Source of the DNA: Mallotus nudiflorus
Lineage: Eukaryota > Streptophyta > Magnoliopsida > Malpighiales > Euphorbiaceae
Length of the DNA: 64,000 nucleotides
Direction: 5' to 3'
Assembly: GCA_947683625.1 (NCBI GenBank)
Contig: CANTUR010000195.1
Span: 1,612,001 to 1,676,000, forward strand
Made by a program: the position numbers and the translations under genes. Below, one piece after another: positions 59,150 through 64,000 of this stretch; positions within the stretch are counted from its first letter, which is position 1, and every line of letters starts with the position of its first letter. Below the pieces are notes generated by a model that saw only the letters and a list, made by a program, of their open reading frames with translations, was not told where the DNA came from and ran no database searches.

Positions 59150-60165
59150 ATCCTTTATCTTCAGCAATTGAAAACCCCTAAACACCAACTAACCAAACTC
59201 CCCAAAATCCTATTCTTACTCCTACACCCGATTCTCTCTTTCCCAATCTAGGTCAAAATCTCTCTATCAAATTATATCGCGATAACTATCTACGCAGGAC
59301 AAATCAACTTCTGAATGTTACAATAGTTAATGGGTTAAGAATTTCTTGATGGGTTAAGACCTTGTCCGCCTAAATTTTGTGATGCCCAAAACCTAATACT
59401 AAATCCTTAATACACTCAGTGGCAACGTCTTGAACAGACTTGTCATGAGCTGGTTATACTCCTCATGGCTTCTCTAATCGTTGGATACAACACTACTTCT
59501 AAAATCTGTAATGCCTTGAAGCACACCTATGCTGCAAACAATAGATCTCGCATTCTTGAACTCCATACGAAAGATGGAAAGACTACTGATGAATATATGT
59601 CTAAAAAAAAGTTGACTGTTGATAAGCTTGCTTCTATTGGAGAACCTGTCTCACATGATGATCAGTTGATTTACTCTTTGGTTGATTCAATATATGCAAG
59701 GTTAGATCAGCCCAGTATTGAAGAAATTCATAACCTTATGTTGAGTCATGATCTACGTCTGTCCGGGCAAACAACTATTGATCAAATTAATCTTTCCCAA
59801 CTCAATATTAATACCCATACCAATCAATCTCCTCAAGCCAATGTGGCCAAATTCCACCCAAACAGCCTAAGAAGGAACCCATTTCCAAGATAAAATACCT
59901 CATATGGCAATTTTAGCAGACATACTACCTAATTCCAAAACCTTAGAAACTCACCAAACTAATACTGATTCTCTCCAAACAATTTTTCTCAAAACAATTT
60001 CACTCCTAACTCTACTCTTCCAAGTGTTCTTGGTAAACCTCAAGGGCAACAATTATCAAATATAGGGCCTTCAAGGCCAAACACCCCAGGAAACTCTCAA
60101 AAGCCTCAATGCCAAATCTGTGGCAAACCTGGACATCTTGCCTATGCTTGCTATCATCGTGCTGA
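59150..60165 (+). pseudogene. Decayed gag of the second copia element
   Basis: Begins at MYPLSSAIENP with an early stop. 'PNLGQNLSIKLYRDNYL' and 'TNQLLNVTIVNGL' follow, then in a new frame from 59465 'IVGYNTTSKICNALKHTYAA', 'RILELHTKDGKTTDEYM' and 'LASIGEPVSHDDQLIYSL'. This is the usual order of the copia UBN2-type gag. A deletion removes part after 'IYSL'. An intact CCHC knuckle, CQICGKPGHLAYAC, lies at about 60112-60153. Stops and frameshifts make it non-functional. Confidence 0.88.
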
Positions 60166-60922
60166 CTTGAGTTACCCTTCACCTCTCTTCAGTAACTCAA
60201 ACAACAACTATTCTCCTAAAGCTGCAACAACTCACTTTGCTTCCTCAATGATTGTTACTCCTTTAACCTTGCAAGATGATGCTTGGTATTTTGACTCTGA
60301 AGCCTCCCATCACCTGACACCAAATGCCACTAACCTCACCGATCTCACACAGTACCAAGGAGAAGAAGAAGTTATAGTTGGTAATGGTAAGAATATATGC
60401 ATCTCACACATTGGTAATAGCCTATTGCATACACATACACAACCACTTATGTTGAGAAATGTCCTTCATACACTAGAAATTTCTAAGAAACTTGTCAGTG
60501 TCAATAAGCTTTGTTCAGATAATAATGCCATGGTTGAATTTTATCCCTCTTTTTGCTTGGTAAAGGACATTCCTTCAAAGAAAACTCTCGTTCAAGGTTA
60601 ACTTGATCAAGGTCTTTACAAACTTTCAAGTCCCAGTTCTTATCAGTCTCTTCTCATGACATCTTCTCTAACTTCAATTTCAAATCCTCAACAGTCCTTT
60701 TTACTCAAAATAAAGAACTCAACCTCTGGCATTGTAGATTGGGATACCCATCTTCTAAGATTGTATCTCAAGTGCTAAAATCATGTAATAGTCAAAGGTC
60801 AATTTTGAATTTCAAATTTTGTAATTCCTATCAATTAGATAAGAGTCATAGATTACCTTTGGTGAATTCTAATTCTAGAGCTTCTAAACCTTTTGATCTT
60901 GTCCATTCAGACTTATGGGGAC
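60166..60922 (+). pseudogene. Protease and integrase start of the second copia element
   Basis: The protease motif reads WYFDSEASHHLTPNATNLT, so the Gly of D-S-G-A is Glu here. 'LRNVLHTLEISKKLVSVNKL' is the usual linker. After a stop and frameshift the pre-integrase finger appears in degraded form (LWHCRLGYPSSKIV, FCNSYQLDKSHRLP), then 'FDLVHSDLWG' with the first integrase Asp. Sequence ends abruptly at 60922, where a new LTR begins. Confidence 0.85.
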
Positions 60923-63012
60923 TGTAAGCACCCAATTTCGGGATGCAATTGTGCACAATTGCGACGTAAGCCCCTATGATGAAATTCATTCAAAAATTGA
61001 ATCTAGTTGTCGATTTTCTGGACTTTAGGGACTAAATTGCAACGTTTTTTAGGTTTTGATTACAAATAAGTCAATTTTTCAAGGGTCTTTTGATAATTAA
61101 AAGTTAAAAAATAAAAAAGGTTGGCATTGGTGTAATGCTGATCGACATTAGACAATGCCAATCGGCATTGCACAATGTTGACGCGCAACAAGTCCTGTTT
61201 TTTCAATTTTTTGCGTATTTTTTTTCATTTTTTGTCTATTTTTCAGTGTTTTTATTAGTTAAAAATTGAATTTAATTATTATTTTTGTTTGAAAAAGATT
61301 TTAATGCATTCAACACATGTAAATTTCAAAAATAAAATCCTTATAGTTTGTTTTGAGGAAAGGAGTTTGTTCCTCCAAAGGAGGAAGTTAGTACGTAGGT
61401 AGACTCTGCATTTAAAAGTAAAGTCTGCATGCGTGTGTGGGGAGGATTTTTTTGGACACTCACAAAGAGACGAAGAGAAAGACACACACACACTGAAAAA
61501 AAAAACAGAGAGAAAAAAAACCCTAAGCAGCAAGAGAAGACCAGAGAGAACTGTGTAAAAAACCTGACTGCGTAAAAAAACCCTAAAATCCAAACGCTAC
61601 TGAGAATGCCCTTTCCAGTTTAGAATCAACAACAATTCAATTTCAACGGTGATAATCCAATATGAGGGGCTAAAAAGGGCATTTACACAATATCTAAAAT
61701 TATCAGTGTTCTTTTCTATTATTTTCTTTTTGTAATTTTTATTTTGTTATTGTTTTGATTTTTTAATTTCACTATTAATATGATTATTTATGTGTTTTTG
61801 TTTTGATGTGCGAATGTGGATTGAGGAGGATACTGCCTGTGTTTAAACGAATAGAAGATTCATGGAATGCCATGGAATAACTTGTACTGTTTTCCAATAG
61901 ATATTAAGGTTTTAATTTTCATTTTGCATTTATGTGTTCTGTGTAGTTATTTTAATTTATAGGTATATAATTGTTTAATTTTAATTTTTATATGTAGTTT
62001 GTAATAGCCTAAGTAGTGGGAATAGTAAAAGATTTAATTTTCTGTATTTAAAATCAATTAGAAATTAGGTTCAATTGGGTAAAAATTAATGGTGGTAGTA
62101 GCTTAAATTAGGGTTTGAATATAATTAATTTAGGGTTTCTAGAAAATCACTATAATGTTTGTTTGATCTATTTTTTGTGTTTTATTTGTTTTGAGCTTGT
62201 TTTCTATGTTTTTATCCTTTTGGGCCCCAAGCCTATGTTTAGGTCTAATCCACTTAATAAATAAGCTTAAAAATGATTTAGGGTTTTAAATAATTAAAAT
62301 TAATTTAGGCCCATTAGGTTAATTAGATTTTAGGTCCACTTAGTTAGTTAAAACTTGTTTAGACTTAACTCAGCCCACTTAAATTCATTTCTTTTAAAAT
62401 AAATAGATCTAGGCTCACATTTCATTTAAAATAAAACCAACTTAGACTAAGGCCCATTAATTTAATTTTCCTTTAAAATTGAATAGACTTAAGCCCATTC
62501 CTTAGATAAACTAAAATAAATAGATCTAGGCTCACTAATTAATAAAAAATGTAGGCCCACCTTTAGTCCCTTTCTCACTTTTAAATAAAATGTAAATCTA
62601 GCTAACTTTTTAATAAAATTAACATAGTGTAGACTTAGGAAGAACGCGATCTTGAGTGCATTTTTTATGTGTAATTTTATTGACTAGATGCCTAGGGTTA
62701 AATGGAAGTTAAATAGAGTTTAATAAAATTGCATGTAATTAGAGGATGAAATAATCATTTACAAAATTATTCTAAATGAACACGAGACTAAGAGAAGTTA
62801 GTATTCCATATCCAGAATCTCCTGGTTGTGGTGCTAGCTTTCTTTTAGGGAATCGAGTACCACCTTTTCGATTTGTCCCAGTTATTACCCTGGGTGGCGA
62901 CTCCTCATCTCCACGCCATGTCTTTGTGATAGTGATTAGTGTATTCTCTAAGGCCCTGAGCCTAAACAATGTCGTGGTTGCTAAAATCTTGGATGCATGC
63001 TAAACCCTACCA
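60923..63012 (+). mobile_element. LTR of a Tat/Ogre-like Ty3/gypsy element
   Basis: Begins TGTAAGCACCCAATTTCGGG directly in the copia integrase. A palindromic array (61125-61190), a likely TATA region near 61408 ('catttaaaag') and a purine-rich leader (61440-61580) follow; near the end is 'gggtggcgactcctcatc'. The end is placed at CCA (63012), just before a primer binding site-like sequence. Length is about 2.1 kb. The left flank is GGGAC; the right copy would lie outside the window. The start and order match the inverted fragment at 45560-46162. Confidence 0.6.
61125..61190 (+). repeat. Short near-palindromic 20-base repeats in the LTR
   Basis: Adjacent units 'ctgatcgacattagacaatg' and 'ccaatcggcattgcacaatg' match at about 15 of 20 positions, with a partial third on the left ('ttggcattggtgtaatg'). 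Inside one lies the palindrome AATGCC with GGCATT. The array is about 220 bases upstream of the TATA-like region. Confidence 0.6.
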
Positions 63013-63019
63013 TCTATAA

Positions 63020-63037
63020 TGGCAACTCCATTGGGGA
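63020..63037 (+). other. Primer binding site-like sequence (tRNA-Arg type)
   Basis: TGGCAACTCCATTGGGGA resembles TGGCGACTCTGCTGGGGA, the tRNA-Arg complement typical of Ogre/Tat elements, with several changes. Its place shortly after the LTR end supports the family call. Confidence 0.5.
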
Positions 63038-64000
63038 TAAGAGATACTGATTCTACTTGTGTTCTTTAGAGTTATTTTATCGATTATTATTTTATTCTTG
63101 TATTCATTCTGCTTGTCCCTACTAAACCGATGGCATTGGTTTATGATTCCATGATTCCACTAGTTTCATGGAGTTGTAGATTGGCTAACCATCACTCTTA
63201 GCCTTAACTCAGTTCAAGAGAGATTACCGGGCTCATCTGACCAGAGTCTGTAACCTAAGTCCTTAAGGGGGGTAATCTTCTCTCGAGTTGGTAAAGGATG
63301 CTGGGCTCCTCTGACCTTGGCCTGTAACTCAAAGTCCATAATAGAGAGCATCTTGCTAAGGGAACCTTAACTTTTCATTAGACCCTAACACATGTAATGG
63401 CCTAGTTACTTCCCCTAGGATTTTTACCCACAGTGCTTATTTGTTTGAAATTGACATAAGGTATTTCTATTTATAAAAGCGTAGGCCTATACCTTTGAAG
63501 CTCATTTGGCTAATAAGGATTAGGCTAGACCTTTAAATTTAAAAATGTTATTTCTGTGCTTTTTATTTTAAAGAGAGATTTGGCATGTGTGTCGGCTCTT
63601 AATATTCCCTGTTGATATGAAGGCCAAGACCAAAAATATTAGGAGAAGAAACTTGCCATTGAACATGTGTGTGGGAGAAATAAGGTTGGAAGGTTTACCT
63701 GCATGATGGCCTGTTGATTTCTTCTTTATACTTACTACGTGCTAAGTGCTTTCTTGCTACTTGTTGCATAACAAGTGCATTATGCATACATGCATATATA
63801 CAGTCCATGCATCATACTAATACCTTATTTTGCAGCCATTATAGATTCATCTGGGTCTTCTCGTGTTTGGGGATGAAGAGGTGGTAGATTGACCAGAACA
63901 GATCTAAGCCCAAAGTTAATAGCTCAAGAGATCCTTCAATAACTAAATAAGAGTACAATCAATCCACTATACCTAGAAGCTGAACTAACTTAGACTGATC
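63038..64000 (+). mobile_element. Leader of the Tat/Ogre-like element, continuing past the window
   Basis: Non-coding sequence after the primer binding site, as expected for the long untranslated leader of this group. It contains two related hairpin units (63214-63355). No open frame with recognisable gag is reached before the window ends, so the element's coding state is unknown. Confidence 0.45.
63214..63355 (+). repeat. Twin hairpin units in the retroelement leader
   Basis: Unit 1 has arms GAGAGATTACC (63218-63228) and GGTAATCTTCTCTC (63271-63284). Unit 2 has arms AGGATGCT (about 63296) and AGCATCTT (about 63348). Their insides share 'gggctc.tctgacc' and 'ctgtaac.c.aagtcc' in order. Tandem hairpins just after the primer binding site are where a dimerisation or packaging signal would be expected. 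Confidence 0.5.

Larger units (their letters stand above)
58823..60922 (+). mobile_element. Second Ty1/copia element, 5' part only
   Basis: A likely 5' LTR ends close to a perfect primer binding site TGGTATCAGAGC (59106-59117, tRNA-Met type). The LTR start is placed tentatively at 'tgttgtcctcc' (about 58822). Decayed gag, a zinc knuckle, protease and the pre-integrase finger follow. The element is cut off at 60922 inside the integrase core by another LTR. RT and RNase H must lie beyond the window or be lost. It is a different copia lineage from the one at 46-52 kb (different gag and protease text). Confidence 0.8.

Noticed and set aside
62772..63003. Open frames on both strands near the end of the Tat/Ogre-like LTR
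   Set aside because: Lie in the GC-richer 3' part of the LTR, before the primer binding site; no known element encodes a protein there.

Overview
The window is nuclear DNA of a flowering plant, most likely a eudicot. It is strongly AT-rich, has intron-split genes with GT-AG splice sites and plant-type proteins, and consists mostly of layered LTR retrotransposons and short non-autonomous elements. I cannot name the species. Only two genes look intact.

Layout. (1) 1-10.5 kb: a complete 14-coding-exon gene on the minus strand for the B55-type regulatory (WD40) subunit of protein phosphatase 2A, with a foldback MITE beyond its 3' end. (2) 10.5-19.5 kb: AT-rich intergenic DNA with remnants of a PIF/Harbinger DNA transposon near 16-17 kb. 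(3) 19,503-39,159: a Ty3/gypsy chromovirus (Tekay/Del-like, C-terminal chromodomain remnant) with very long LTRs (about 3.2 kb). Its pol is split by two solo LTRs of the same family, one with a clean 5-bp target duplication and one with a 4/5 match. The second solo LTR is itself split by a solo LTR of an unrelated family with a perfect 5-bp duplication: three levels of nesting. All coding parts are dead. (4) 39-46 kb: AT-rich DNA with MITE-like units, tRNA-derived SINE-like pieces and an inverted fragment of a Tat/Ogre-like LTR. (5) 46,444-52,406: a decayed Ty1/copia element whose left LTR carries a compound terminal-inverted-repeat insertion. (6) 52.9-55.1 kb: a complete four-exon gene for a PS2/PECP1-type HAD phosphatase; two perfect P1BS palindromes upstream suggest control by phosphate starvation. 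Duplicated and tandemly repeated DNA follows. (7) 56.7-58.6 kb: a TIR-like element next to a minus-strand pseudogene fragment of an ABCC (MRP-type) transporter. (8) 58.8-64 kb: the 5' part of a second copia element, cut inside the integrase start by a Tat/Ogre-like LTR whose internal region runs off the window.

The two intact genes need not work together: one is a general PP2A subunit, the other a probable phosphate-recycling phosphatase. I see no new multi-gene system. The least expected signals are in the retroelement LTRs. The four long chromovirus LTRs share a set of hairpins, including two tandem hairpins with the same loop and one covarying base pair. Three unrelated LTR families each carry a short array of near-palindromic motifs upstream of the TATA box. 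Premature stops in the dead gag-pol fall mostly at CAG/CTG sites, as expected from decay of CHG-methylated cytosines.
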